NCBI GenBank assembly: GCA_965660355.1
Contig: CBFHZN010000005.1
Location: 40,202 to 104,201 of the forward strand
Origin: CAJXVY01 sp965660355
GTDB lineage: Bacteria > Actinomycetota > Actinomycetes > Actinomycetales > Microbacteriaceae
Direction of reading: 5' to 3'
Length of the DNA stretch: 64,000 nt
The notes beneath the pieces are model-generated. The model was given only the letters and a program-made list of their open reading frames with translations. It did no database searches and was not told the origin of the DNA. Position numbers and translations under genes: made by a program. How positions within the stretch are numbered: position 1 is the first letter of the stretch; each line of letters starts with the position of its first letter. Positions 16,951 through 25,076 of this stretch are shown here, piece after piece.

Positions 16951-18195
16951 ATGAAGAAAGGTGTTCAGGTGGTAAACCCCTCATTGGATGATTTTGAAAA
17001 AGCACGCGAAGTAATTTCACAAATTGCCATTGAGACTCCGATTATTCGTAACAGTTTTCTAAGTGACCTAACCGGTCAAGAGATCTATTTGAAATGCGAA
17101 AACCTGCAACGAACAGGTGCTTATAAAGTCCGCGGAGCACTGAACCGACTAAGCAAGCTAACCGAACCTGAGAAAAAACGCGGGGTGGTCGCTGCTAGTG
17201 CCGGTAATCACGCTCAGGGTGTCGCATTAGCCGCTAAAAGACTGGGCATCAAAGCAACTATTTTCATGCCAATTGGTGCATCCATCCCCAAACACGAGGC
17301 AACCTTGAACTATGGCGCCGATGTGGTGCTGACCGGAAGTATTTTTGATGAGACCCTAGCTGCAGCTCTGAGATTCACTCAAGAATCTAAGGCTGTGTTC
17401 ATCCCACCGTTTGATGACATTGACATCATCACCGGTCAGGGAACAGTTGCCAGCGAGATAGCTGAGCAGTATCCGGAATTTGAAAACGTGATTGCCTGCG
17501 TTGGTGGAGGTGGATTGATTGCTGGTGTTTCATCTGCAACCAAACAGATTGCAGCCAAACAGGGAAGGCAAATCAATGTGTTTGGAGTTCAAGCGGAAAT
17601 GGCTGCCGCCTATCCAGAGAGCCTCAATCAGGGAAAGCCTGTTGAGATCAAGGTAAGGCCAACAATTGCCGATGGAATTGCTGTTGCCAAGCCTGGGGAG
17701 ATTCCTTTTGAGATCATTCAGGAAAATGTAGATGAAATAGTTACCGTCACAGAAGACGAGATAGCTCAGGCAATGGTGATGCTGTTAGAACGAGCCAAAC
17801 AGGTTGTTGAGCCCGGTGGTGCTGTTGGAGTTGCGGCATTGATGGCAGGGAAGATTAAGCCAACCGGACCAACTGTTGTCACCCTCAGTGGTGGAAATAT
17901 AGATCCTTTATTGTTGCAACGGGTGATCAGGCATGGTTTGGCGGCATCTGATAGGTATACAAATGTCTCAGTCATGTTGCCGGATAGGCCAGGTCAGCTT
18001 GTTAGAACAGCTGAGGCCGTTGCCGATGCAGGGGCGAACGTGGTGGAGGTTTTGCACACCCGTCACGGCAATGGATTACAAATCAGTGAGGTAGAACTAA
18101 ACCTCAGCGTTGAAACCAGAAACCGAGAACACCGAGAGAGTCTGATGGAGGCTTTGAAAAAGGCGGGGCTCAACCCAAATCTTCACGATGACTAA
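16951..18195 (+). CDS. ilvA: threonine ammonia-lyase
   Basis: A PLP enzyme converting threonine to 2-oxobutyrate, the first step of isoleucine synthesis. PLP lysine in GAYKVRGA (Lys about 59), SAGNHAQGVA, the glycine loop GGGGLIAG (about 184) and a C-terminal ACT regulatory domain (about 330-410, NVSVMLPDRPGQL) are visible. It has one ACT domain, as in the shorter IlvA/TdcB-type forms. The start is uncertain: ATG 16951, GTG 16945, or GTG 16969, the last behind AAAGG. The stop overlaps the convergent greA stop by 4 bases. Confidence 0.93.
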   Translation: MKKGVQVVNPSLDDFEKAREVISQIAIETPIIRNSFLSDLTGQEIYLKCENLQRTGAYKVRGALNRLSKLTEPEKKRGVVAASAGNHAQGVALAAKRLGIKATIFMPIGASIPKHEATLNYGADVVLTGSIFDETLAAALRFTQESKAVFIPPFDDIDIITGQGTVASEIAEQYPEFENVIACVGGGGLIAGVSSATKQIAAKQGRQINVFGVQAEMAAAYPESLNQGKPVEIKVRPTIADGIAVAKPGEIPFEIIQENVDEIVTVTEDEIAQAMVMLLERAKQVVEPGGAVGVAALMAGKIKPTGPTVVTLSGGNIDPLLLQRVIRHGLAASDRYTNVSVMLPDRPGQLVRTAEAVADAGANVVEVLHTRHGNGLQISEVELNLSVETRNREHRESLMEALKKAGLNPNLHDD

Positions 18196-18683
18196 ATCTT
18201 TAGTCTTTCAACGCCCGTTATCTTCACCGTAATTTTTTTACCGTTGGGTGAGTCGTATTCAATTTCTTCACCGACTTTTTTGCCAAAAACAGCTGCTCCA
18301 ATTGGGCTTTCAGTGCTGTAGACATCCAATTCGCTGCCGGTTCCCTCCAAGATTTCACTTGACCCGAGCAAGAATTTGGTTTTGTTTCCGTTTAGTTCAC
18401 AGGAAACAACAACTCCCTGCTCGACAACACCATGGGATTCTGGTGCGTCACCAACCTCGGAGTTTGCAAGCATTTCCTCCAGGCGGTTAATCCTGGCTTC
18501 AATTCGGCCCTGCTCTTCTTTGGCCGCCTGGTAACCACCGTTTTCGCTTAGGTCACCCTCCTCGCGGGCTTCCTGAATCTTTTTAGCAATTTCTGAGCGC
18601 TTATTGGTGATTAGGTCGCCCAGCTCATCTTTGAGTCGGTCATAGGCCTCTTGAGATAGCCAAGTTGTCTGTGGCTTATTCAT
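18192..18683 (-). CDS. greA: transcription elongation factor GreA
   Basis: Rescues backtracked RNA polymerase by stimulating transcript cleavage. The N-terminal coiled coil carries EGDLSENGGYQAAKEEQ with the catalytic acidic tip; the C-terminal FKBP-like domain ends with SPIGAAVFGKKVGEE. The ATG at 18683 follows AAGGAG; a longer in-frame reading has no support. 163 aa is the usual length. The gene lies downstream of the DUF4307 gene on the same strand, but a terminator sits between them. Confidence 0.96.
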   Translation of the reverse strand: MNKPQTTWLSQEAYDRLKDELGDLITNKRSEIAKKIQEAREEGDLSENGGYQAAKEEQGRIEARINRLEEMLANSEVGDAPESHGVVEQGVVVSCELNGNKTKFLLGSSEILEGTGSELDVYSTESPIGAAVFGKKVGEEIEYDSPNGKKITVKITGVERLKI

Positions 18684-18705
18684 GGCACTCCTTATTTCGG
18701 GTAAT

Positions 18706-18725
18706 AAAAAAACTCGCTTAGCGAG
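18706..18725 (-). terminator. intrinsic terminator after the DUF4307 gene
   Basis: On the minus strand CTCGC-TAA-GCGAG is followed directly by seven T. It lies 12 bases past the DUF4307 stop and upstream of greA. It is the clearest intrinsic terminator in the window. Confidence 0.8.
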
Positions 18726-18737
18726 CAAAGAAATAGT

Positions 18738-19118
18738 TTATCGGATTTCGCATCCGTGGACTAGAGCGGTTACTGCTTCTTCAGTGGTGTTGATAGTTGT
18801 GGTTATTCGCACTGATGAGCGATCAACAGGCACCTGTATTTCTCTCCAGCCAACAATGCCGTATTGCTGGTTCAATGCTTGAACATTGCAAAACACAGTC
18901 TCTCCCGCATCTTTATTGACATCAAAGGTGACCTCGGTGTGCCACTGGTCTTTCACTGAGAAACCAACATCTTCATAGCTAAGCCGCTCCTGGCTGAATG
19001 CAACCCAGGCTGCGAATCCAACCACCGCAACTAGACCTGAAACGGCCAGCACCCAAATGGTTTTGGTTCTGTCGGGGGACTGCCCGTAACGGGTTTTGGC
19101 TAATTCGGAGTTGGTCAC
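18738..19118 (-). CDS. DUF4307 family membrane protein
   Basis: 126 aa with one membrane helix (about residues 20-42) and an extracytoplasmic domain containing two cysteines (FCNVQALNQ and the C-terminal HGCEIR) that could form a disulfide. The DUF4307 family occurs in Actinobacteria, often near greA; its function is unknown. The start is GTG with TAGTTT 6 bases upstream and no Shine-Dalgarno sequence. Confidence 0.8.
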   Translation of the reverse strand: MTNSELAKTRYGQSPDRTKTIWVLAVSGLVAVVGFAAWVAFSQERLSYEDVGFSVKDQWHTEVTFDVNKDAGETVFCNVQALNQQYGIVGWREIQVPVDRSSVRITTTINTTEEAVTALVHGCEIR

Positions 19119-19124
19119 GATATA

Positions 19125-19130
19125 AAACTA
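19125..19130 (-). promoter_or_regulatory. -10 box (TAGTTT) for the DUF4307 gene
   Basis: On the minus strand TAGTTT ends 6 bases before the GTG, the spacing of a leaderless transcript. Confidence 0.5.
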
Positions 19131-19154
19131 CCAATTAGATGAAATACTAAAGCT

Positions 19155-19412
19155 ATGGATTTGCTGATTATTACCTCTCAGGGCATTGATGCCGCAGAAG
19201 CTTTTAACTCACCGGGACTGATTGGTTTCTTGGCAACCTTTGGTGTTGCATCACTGGCCACGCTTTTGTTTTTTGATATGAACCGACGGATTCGCAAATC
19301 AAAATATCGCTCAGAGATTCGTCAGCGCCTGGCAGAGGAGGAAATTGATGGGTTTGATCCCAATAAAAAACCCGACAGGCCCGAACCCCCAGCTCCACCA
19401 ACAAGGAGTTAG
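19155..19412 (+). CDS. small single-pass membrane protein, function unknown
   Basis: 85 aa: a hydrophobic helix (about residues 20-42), a basic cytosolic stretch NRRIRKSKYRSEIRQR, and a proline-rich tail. I do not recognise a domain. It is divergent from the DUF4307 gene with 36 bases between them and overlaps the convergent trhA by 4 bases. Coding capacity is supported by the membrane topology and the fit between neighbours rather than by family. Confidence 0.65.
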   Translation: MDLLIITSQGIDAAEAFNSPGLIGFLATFGVASLATLLFFDMNRRIRKSKYRSEIRQRLAEEEIDGFDPNKKPDRPEPPAPPTRS

Positions 19413-20149
19413 CCTCCAATAGATCCCGCAATTGGGTTTGTCACCACCAGCAGTGCTCCCACCCAATGGCAAATAAATGCAATTACCGTCAGCGCATGGA
19501 AAATCTCATGAAAGCCAAAATGGTTGGGAACTGGATTGGGTTTTTTCATTCCATAAATCACCGCTCCAACTGTGTAGGCGAGACCACCTATGACAATCAA
19601 TAGCATCATCACCCAGTTGGCATTCCATAAATCAACTATGTAGATAACTGCAGCCCAGCCCATAAGCACATAAATCGGCACATACAGCCACCTCGGAGCT
19701 GACACCCAAATCAACCTAAACCCAATGCCAACAATCGCAATTGACCAAACAAGGGTTAGTAAAAACCACCCCTTATCGCTTGGCAGCGCTGCAACCGTTA
19801 GTGGGGTATAGGTGCCGGCAATCAATAAAAAGATGTTCGCGTGATCAATCCGCTTGAGAATTCTTTTGGTGGTGTATCCCCAGCGGAAGCGGTGATAAAG
19901 CGCCGAACCACCGAATAGCAAAAAAGAACCTGCTAGATAAACAGCTGAGGCAACCTTGGTTTCCCAACCTTCACTAAAAACAATCAGCAGAATTCCAGCT
20001 AAAACAACAAAGGGCAAAACACCAGTGTGAATCCATCCACGCCAGCTGGGTTTGAAATCATCATCGTGAACGCTTCCCTTGAGTTCACCAAGTGGAACAT
20101 GCAGTGGGTCGGGGGATGAATTCCCCTGATTCAACCCCGCATCGCTCAT
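19409..20149 (-). CDS. trhA: PAQR-family membrane protein TrhA (hemolysin III type)
   Basis: A seven-helix membrane protein. Family marks: the first-helix region HTGVLPFVVLAGI, SALYHRFRW with the conserved Ser-x3-His, DHANIFLLIAGTYTPL, and HFGFHEIFHALTVIAFICH with the two C-terminal His; these His/Ser/Asp sites form the proposed metal site of PAQR proteins. Implicated in membrane fluidity control; the older name hemolysin III is misleading. It is divergent from uppS; both starts have a -10 box immediately upstream. Confidence 0.9.
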   Translation of the reverse strand: MSDAGLNQGNSSPDPLHVPLGELKGSVHDDDFKPSWRGWIHTGVLPFVVLAGILLIVFSEGWETKVASAVYLAGSFLLFGGSALYHRFRWGYTTKRILKRIDHANIFLLIAGTYTPLTVAALPSDKGWFLLTLVWSIAIVGIGFRLIWVSAPRWLYVPIYVLMGWAAVIYIVDLWNANWVMMLLIVIGGLAYTVGAVIYGMKKPNPVPNHFGFHEIFHALTVIAFICHWVGALLVVTNPIAGSIGG

Positions 20150-20155
20150 TTAAAC

Positions 20156-20161
20156 ACCCTA
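20156..20161 (-). promoter_or_regulatory. -10 box (TAGGGT) for trhA
   Basis: Minus-strand TAGGGT ends 6 bases before the ATG. Confidence 0.5.
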
Positions 20162-20176
20162 ACCCAAAGGGGGGAG

Positions 20177-20182
20177 TAACCT
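20177..20182 (+). promoter_or_regulatory. -10 box (TAACCT) for uppS
   Basis: TAACCT ends 6 bases before the GTG at 20189 and sits only 15 bases from the trhA -10 box on the other strand. Confidence 0.5.
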
Positions 20183-20188
20183 TGGAAT

Positions 20189-20947
20189 GTGCTCAACATA
20201 ATTTATCGCTGGTATGAGTCTTCTTTGGAGAGAAGCCTGAAAGGCAAAGACCTACCCAAACACGTTGGGGTGCTGGTTGATGGCAATCGCCGATGGGCGA
20301 CACTGCAGGGCGAGGGAAGTGACTTCGGCCACTCAGCCGGGGCAAGAAAAATCATCGATTTTCTGGGATGGTGCAGCGATGTTGGCATTCAACACACCAC
20401 TCTTTATTTGCTTAGTACCGACAATCTCAAAGGCAGAGATAAAAAAGAGTTAGAAGACCTGATTGAAATCATCTCAACGCTTAGTGAAAAATTAGCTGAT
20501 CTTGGAAGGTGGGATCTCAAAGTTGTTGGTGACTATGAGGCACTTCCCGAGGAACATGCAAAAAGATTGAAAGTAGTTGAGCGAAAAACTGATGACATAG
20601 CACCTTTCAGGGTGAACTTGGCCGTTGCCTACGGAGGCAGACATGAAATCTCGCAGGCTGTTCGGAAAATACTTTTAGACAATGCGGCAACCGGTCAATC
20701 CCCAGAGCAAATAGCTGAGTTACTAACCCCTGAGAATATTGCAGAGAATTTATACACCTCCGGGCAACCGGACCCAGATTTGTTGATCAGAACCAGCGGT
20801 GAGCAAAGACTTAGTGGATTCATGTTGTGGCAAAGTGCGAACAGTGAGTTTTATTTCACGGAGGCGTTGTGGCCAGATTTTAGAAAAGTTGACTTTTTGA
20901 GAGCTCTTCGCGACTTCCAGAACCGCCACAGACGATTTGGTTCCTAA
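20189..20947 (+). CDS. uppS: cis-prenyl (isoprenyl) transferase
   Basis: Condenses isopentenyl diphosphate onto an allylic diphosphate in the cis direction, supplying the lipid carrier for cell-wall synthesis. Family motifs: GVLVDGNRRWA with the Mg-binding Asp near residue 31, GHSAGARKI, TLYLLSTDNLKGR, VNLAVAYGGRHEI, and the C-terminal DLLIRTSGEQRLSGFMLWQ. Product chain length (long decaprenyl type or short Z-farnesyl type) cannot be set from sequence. The GTG start is supported by the -10 box 6 bases upstream. Confidence 0.93.
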   Translation: MLNIIYRWYESSLERSLKGKDLPKHVGVLVDGNRRWATLQGEGSDFGHSAGARKIIDFLGWCSDVGIQHTTLYLLSTDNLKGRDKKELEDLIEIISTLSEKLADLGRWDLKVVGDYEALPEEHAKRLKVVERKTDDIAPFRVNLAVAYGGRHEISQAVRKILLDNAATGQSPEQIAELLTPENIAENLYTSGQPDPDLLIRTSGEQRLSGFMLWQSANSEFYFTEALWPDFRKVDFLRALRDFQNRHRRFGS

Positions 20948-21042
20948 ACAGTTTGTAAACGATTTTTCACTCCGCGTGTCTTAGTTCAAAAACCTTCATG
21001 TTCGGGTTTAGTGTCAAATCAATACAGCGCGAAGGAGCTAAA

Positions 21043-22395
21043 TTGCCCAAAAGCCCAGAATCCGCCAAGGCAACTGCCAACAAAACAAAGCGTGCGGAGG
21101 GGGTGAACTCCGAGCTAAAAGTCAGAACCTTTATCATCGACACTTCAGTGTTGCTGAGTGATCCAAGAGCACTTTTCAGGTTTGCTGAGCATGAGGTGGT
21201 GATTCCAATCGTGGTCATCAACGAGCTTGAGAAAAAACGCCACGACCTGGAAATCGGTTTCTTTGCAAGAAAGGCTTTGCGCTATTTAGACGAACTGCGT
21301 GAGAGACACGAAAGATTAGATTTCCCAATGAGCATCGGCGAAAACGGTGTTCTGAGAGTGGAGCTTAACCACATTGACCAGAGTGTTTTGCCAGCCGGGT
21401 TCCAGCTGGGGGATAACGATTCAAGAATCTTGGCTGTTGCAGCAAACCTCAAAAACGAAGGTTTTGATGTAACGGTTATCAGTAAAGACCTGCCGATGCG
21501 TGTGAAGGCCAGTGCTTTGGGCATGAAAGCCGAGGAGTATCTAGCTGAGCAAGCTAGAGCCGAAGAGTGGTCAGGCATTGAGGAGTTAGACCTCAGCGGT
21601 GATGAGATGGCTTCACTTTATGGCGATGAAGAGGTGGAACACCCACTGGTTGCAGAGCTACCAGTGAACACAGGTCTTGTTATCCACTCCGAGCGCGGCA
21701 GTGCTTTGGGTCGTGTGACAAGCGGGAAGGCTATAAAACTCGTCAGAGGAGATCGTGAAGTGTTTGGGGTGCACGGAAGAAGTGCTGAACAAAGACTGGC
21801 AATAGACACTTTGTTGGATCCCGAGATTGGAATCGTTTCTTTGGGTGGACGAGCAGGAACTGGAAAAAGTGCTTTGGCACTTTGTGCAGGCCTAGAAACT
21901 GTTTTGGAAAGAAGACAGCATAAAAAGATTATGGTCTTCAGGCCTCTATATGCCGTTGGGGGCCAAGATCTTGGATATCTTCCTGGCACCGAGGGGGAAA
22001 AGATGAACCCCTGGGCGCAGGCGGTTCACGACACGTTGGGTGCGCTGGTATCCAAAGAGGTCATCGACGAGGTGGTTGATCGCGGAATTTTAGAAGTGTT
22101 ACCACTTACCCACATCAGAGGACGTTCGCTTCACGATACTTTTGTGATTGTCGATGAGGCGCAGTCACTGGAGCGAAATGTTTTATTGACCATGCTTAGC
22201 CGCGTTGGACAAAATTCAAAGGTTGTTCTAACCCACGATGTTGCCCAAAGAGACAACCTAAGGGTTGGAAGACATGACGGGGTTGCATCGGTTGTGGAGA
22301 CACTGAAGGGTCAAGATATCTTTAGCCATGTGACATTGACTCGCTCCGAGAGAAGCCAGATCGCAGCCTTGGTCACCGAACTACTTGATTACTAA
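21043..22395 (+). CDS. PIN domain-PhoH ATPase fusion (PhoH2 type)
   Basis: An N-terminal PIN RNase domain (about residues 27-150, FIIDTSVLLSDP and later acidic residues DNDSRILAVA and ISKDLPMRVKA) is fused to a C-terminal PhoH NTPase (Walker A GRAGTGKS near 270, Walker B TFVIVDEAQ). PhoH2 proteins of this design act as RNA helicase/RNase. I chose TTG 21043 because GAAGGAG lies 5 bases before it; an ATG at 20998 has no ribosome site. The run trhA-uppS-phoH is common in Actinobacteria. Confidence 0.9.
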   Translation: MPKSPESAKATANKTKRAEGVNSELKVRTFIIDTSVLLSDPRALFRFAEHEVVIPIVVINELEKKRHDLEIGFFARKALRYLDELRERHERLDFPMSIGENGVLRVELNHIDQSVLPAGFQLGDNDSRILAVAANLKNEGFDVTVISKDLPMRVKASALGMKAEEYLAEQARAEEWSGIEELDLSGDEMASLYGDEEVEHPLVAELPVNTGLVIHSERGSALGRVTSGKAIKLVRGDREVFGVHGRSAEQRLAIDTLLDPEIGIVSLGGRAGTGKSALALCAGLETVLERRQHKKIMVFRPLYAVGGQDLGYLPGTEGEKMNPWAQAVHDTLGALVSKEVIDEVVDRGILEVLPLTHIRGRSLHDTFVIVDEAQSLERNVLLTMLSRVGQNSKVVLTHDVAQRDNLRVGRHDGVASVVETLKGQDIFSHVTLTRSERSQIAALVTELLDY

Positions 22396-22432
22396 CTGGG
22401 GATAACTAAATACCTAATTTCACCCAGGGCTC

Positions 22433-22438
22433 TAGCTT
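22433..22438 (+). promoter_or_regulatory. -10 box (TAGCTT) for the prepilin peptidase gene
   Basis: TAGCTT ends 6 bases before the GTG at 22445; no Shine-Dalgarno sequence is present. Confidence 0.5.
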
Positions 22439-22444
22439 GATTGG

Positions 22445-22942
22445 GTGAATCTAGAGCTACTAATACTTGCAGTCCCATTCGGTTATCTTCTGGCGGTTTC
22501 GCCTTTTTTGGCGATTATCGATATTCAAACCCACCGATTGCCGAATGTGTTAACCCTGCCGGGGATAGTCATTTCGTTGATTTCGGTGGGGGTTGTTTCA
22601 ACCCTTGAACAGAAATGGATGGAGCTGATTGTCTCCATTGGTGTTTCAATGCTTATTTTGATTATCGGATATCCGCTGGCAAAAGCAGAACTGTTGGGCA
22701 TGGGGGATATTAAATTGGTGATTGCCTTTGCGTTGCCACTTTCTTTTATCTCACCGCTAGCCTTACTAATCGGCGTTTTACTGAGCCTATTGCTTGCCAA
22801 TGCAGTTGTTTTGCCAAAAATGTTATTCAGAAAGCTCAACACCCAGACCGTTGTTCCAATGGGGCCTTATCTTTTATTGGGACTAATCGGAGTTTTTGGT
22901 TACGAGCTCTGGTTTCTTAGCCCTGCGGGGGTCTGGTCATAG
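22445..22942 (+). CDS. A24-family prepilin peptidase (TadV/CpaA-like)
   Basis: A polytopic aspartyl protease that cuts prepilin leader peptides. Both catalytic aspartates are visible: IDIQTHRLPN (Asp about 25) and GMGDIKL (Asp about 87), in a 165-aa core without the N-terminal methylase domain of PilD, as in TadV/CpaA. No pilus gene is adjacent; the Tad locus at 55.9-59.4 kb is the likely client. It ends 26 bases inside the convergent fumC. Confidence 0.9.
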   Translation: MNLELLILAVPFGYLLAVSPFLAIIDIQTHRLPNVLTLPGIVISLISVGVVSTLEQKWMELIVSIGVSMLILIIGYPLAKAELLGMGDIKLVIAFALPLSFISPLALLIGVLLSLLLANAVVLPKMLFRKLNTQTVVPMGPYLLLGLIGVFGYELWFLSPAGVWS

Positions 22943-24308
22943 GCAAAACATCCAAAAGTTCATCCAGTTGCTCTTCTGTGATTTCGCCAGCGCTTACTAA
23001 TCCAAGATCGATTACAGCTTCCCTCACTGTCATTCCTTGCTCAACAGAGTGTTTTGCTACCTTGGCGGCTTTTTCATAGCCAATAACCCTATTCAAGGGG
23101 GTAACAATTGAAGGTGAGGATTCAGCTAGCGCTCGGGCTCTGTCAACATTTGCCTCAAGACCCTCAATTGTTTTATCGGCCAATACCTTGCAAGAATTCG
23201 ATAGCAATCTGATGGATTCCAAAACCGCACTTCCCATCACAGGGATAGCAACATTCAGTTCAAATGCTCCGCTGGCTCCTGACCAGCTGACGGTTGCATC
23301 ATTGCCAATCACTCGAGCACAGACCATCAGCACAGCCTCTGGGATTACTGGGTTTACCTTCCCAGGCATGATTGATGATCCGGGTTGCAAATCTGGAATT
23401 CTGATTTCAGCCAGACCAGTATTAGGTCCCGAGCCCATCCAGCGAAGGTCATTATTGATTTTGGTTAGGCTAACAGCGATGGTCTTCATTTGACCGCTGA
23501 CCTCAACCAGGGAATCTCTCGCTCCCTGAGCTTCGAAGTGATCCCTGGCCTCAGTGATGGGTAGCCCTGTTTCTTTTGCTATTTGACCAATGACCAGTTG
23601 CGGAAAGCCAGCAGGGGTATTAATCCCCGTTCCGGTAGCCGTTCCACCCTGGGGTAATTCACTCACTCTGGGGATAGATGATTCAATTCTTTCAATGCCG
23701 TAGCGAATCTGTGCGGCATAACCTGAAAACTCCTGGCCAAGGGTGACAGGGGTTGCATCCATCAAATGGGTTCTGCCGGATTTTACGGTGTCTTTCCACA
23801 ATTCCGCTTTTTGCTCAAGTTTTGTTGCCAAGTGGCCAAGGGCTGGGATTAAGTCTTTGATTAGCGATTCTGTGACGGCTATGTGCACAGATGAGGGAAA
23901 GACATCATTTGAGCTCTGTGAGGCATTTACATGGTCGTTTGGGTGAACATCTGAACCTAGGCTATTGCTTGCCAGGGTGGCTAATACCTCATTCATGTTC
24001 ATATTCGACGATGTTCCACTACCGGTTTGATAGGTGTCCACTGGAAAGTGATGCAAGTGGTTGCCAGCGATGATTTCATCGGCTGCTGAGGCGATAGCAT
24101 CACCAATGCCTTTTTCAATTACACCCAGTTGGACATTGGCCAATGCAGCGGCTTTTTTGATCCTGGCAAGGGCAATTATGTGTGAATCTTCTAATCCCGA
24201 ATGGCTAATCGGGAAGTTCTCTACCGCTCTTTGCGTTTGAGCTCGATACAGGGCATCTTTTGGGACTTTGACCTCACCCATGGTGTCGTGTTCAATGCGG
24301 TATTCCAT
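22917..24308 (-). CDS. fumC: class II fumarate hydratase
   Basis: Interconverts fumarate and malate in the TCA cycle. The superfamily signature GSSIMPGKVNP (about residue 315) and the N-terminal catalytic segments TGSGTSSNMNMNEV and SQSSNDVFPSS are present; 463 aa is typical of iron-independent tetrameric fumarases. GGAGG lies 5 bases before the ATG at 24308. It follows the DUF4245 gene by 11 bases and is probably the last gene of an xseA-xseB-DUF4245-fumC unit. Confidence 0.96.
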   Translation of the reverse strand: MEYRIEHDTMGEVKVPKDALYRAQTQRAVENFPISHSGLEDSHIIALARIKKAAALANVQLGVIEKGIGDAIASAADEIIAGNHLHHFPVDTYQTGSGTSSNMNMNEVLATLASNSLGSDVHPNDHVNASQSSNDVFPSSVHIAVTESLIKDLIPALGHLATKLEQKAELWKDTVKSGRTHLMDATPVTLGQEFSGYAAQIRYGIERIESSIPRVSELPQGGTATGTGINTPAGFPQLVIGQIAKETGLPITEARDHFEAQGARDSLVEVSGQMKTIAVSLTKINNDLRWMGSGPNTGLAEIRIPDLQPGSSIMPGKVNPVIPEAVLMVCARVIGNDATVSWSGASGAFELNVAIPVMGSAVLESIRLLSNSCKVLADKTIEGLEANVDRARALAESSPSIVTPLNRVIGYEKAAKVAKHSVEQGMTVREAVIDLGLVSAGEITEEQLDELLDVLPMTRPPQG

Positions 24309-24319
24309 CTATCCTCCAG

Positions 24320-24868
24320 CTAATCGATTTCCACCTGAGCTGCAATCGAGCCAATCGCATCCTCAGTGGCGGTTCCATAAATCAATATAGCGTTTTGCTC
24401 GTATTCATATACGAGCGCATAGTGTTTTGTTTCCTTGGGTTGCGATGGGGTGAGATCCTCCCATACTTGCCAGGTTTTATCGTTTATTTCAATTTCCCCA
24501 CTTTGCCAGTTGCCTTGTAATTCAAGTGCCAGCCAAGTTGGGTTTACACCAAACCCCTGCTTCACTCCAATGAATTGATTACTGGAAGTGACAAGGCCAA
24601 TAAACCAAGAGTCAACTCCTCCGGTGGCTTCTAGCCTTGCTGAATTAGACCACCAGTCCTCTTCAATTTCTGGAACGAAGAGTGTTTGCCCGATCGCATC
24701 CTCAGCGTTTTGTGCCTCTAAAACATAATCAACCTGTTGGATTTGCATTGAGTCATCTCTTGGAACAATCATGATTATCAATGTCGTTGCCAATACGGTG
24801 ACAATCAGCGACAAAGCAAGATTGTTGACAGTCTGTTTTGCCCTTCGCTTAGCCGCAGCATCACTCAC
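24320..24868 (-). CDS. DUF4245 family membrane protein
   Basis: 182 aa with one N-terminal membrane helix (about residues 12-36) and an extracytoplasmic domain with conserved tryptophans (EEDWWSNSARLE, TWLALELQGNW). The DUF4245 family is actinobacterial and of unknown function; position between xseB and fumC is characteristic. The start is GTG 24868, overlapping the xseB stop by 8 bases, because GGAGGAG lies 4 bases upstream; a longer reading from 24910 would run deep into xseB. Confidence 0.85.
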   Translation of the reverse strand: MSDAAAKRRAKQTVNNLALSLIVTVLATTLIIMIVPRDDSMQIQQVDYVLEAQNAEDAIGQTLFVPEIEEDWWSNSARLEATGGVDSWFIGLVTSSNQFIGVKQGFGVNPTWLALELQGNWQSGEIEINDKTWQVWEDLTPSQPKETKHYALVYEYEQNAILIYGTATEDAIGSIAAQVEID

Positions 24869-25076
24869 CAGTCTCCTCCAGGGCTTTATCAAGCTTCTTC
24901 CGAGCACCACTGAGCCAAGATTCGCAGTGTTTGGCCAGCTGCTCGCCTCGCTCCCAAAGCTTCATTGAATCCTCCAGGCTGACATTTTGCTGCTCCAGCT
25001 CAGCGACAACTTTTTGAAGCTCGTCCCTGGCCTGCTCAAAACTCATTTCCGCTATGTCGGTATTTGCATCACTCAT
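24861..25076 (-). CDS. xseB: exodeoxyribonuclease VII small subunit
   Basis: 71 aa, helical; matches the small subunit family (SFEQARDELQKVVAELEQ, SLEDSMKLWERGEQLAKHCE). It assembles with XseA to degrade single-stranded DNA. It overlaps xseA by 8 bases and DUF4245 by 8 bases, indicating coupled translation. Confidence 0.94.
   Translation of the reverse strand: MSDANTDIAEMSFEQARDELQKVVAELEQQNVSLEDSMKLWERGEQLAKHCESWLSGARKKLDKALEETGE

Noticed and set aside
21282..21989. Antisense frames of 98 and 123 codons opposite the PIN-PhoH gene
   Set aside because: Shadow frames with no ribosome site, no recognisable domain, and Ser/Pro-rich composition typical of reverse-strand reading.
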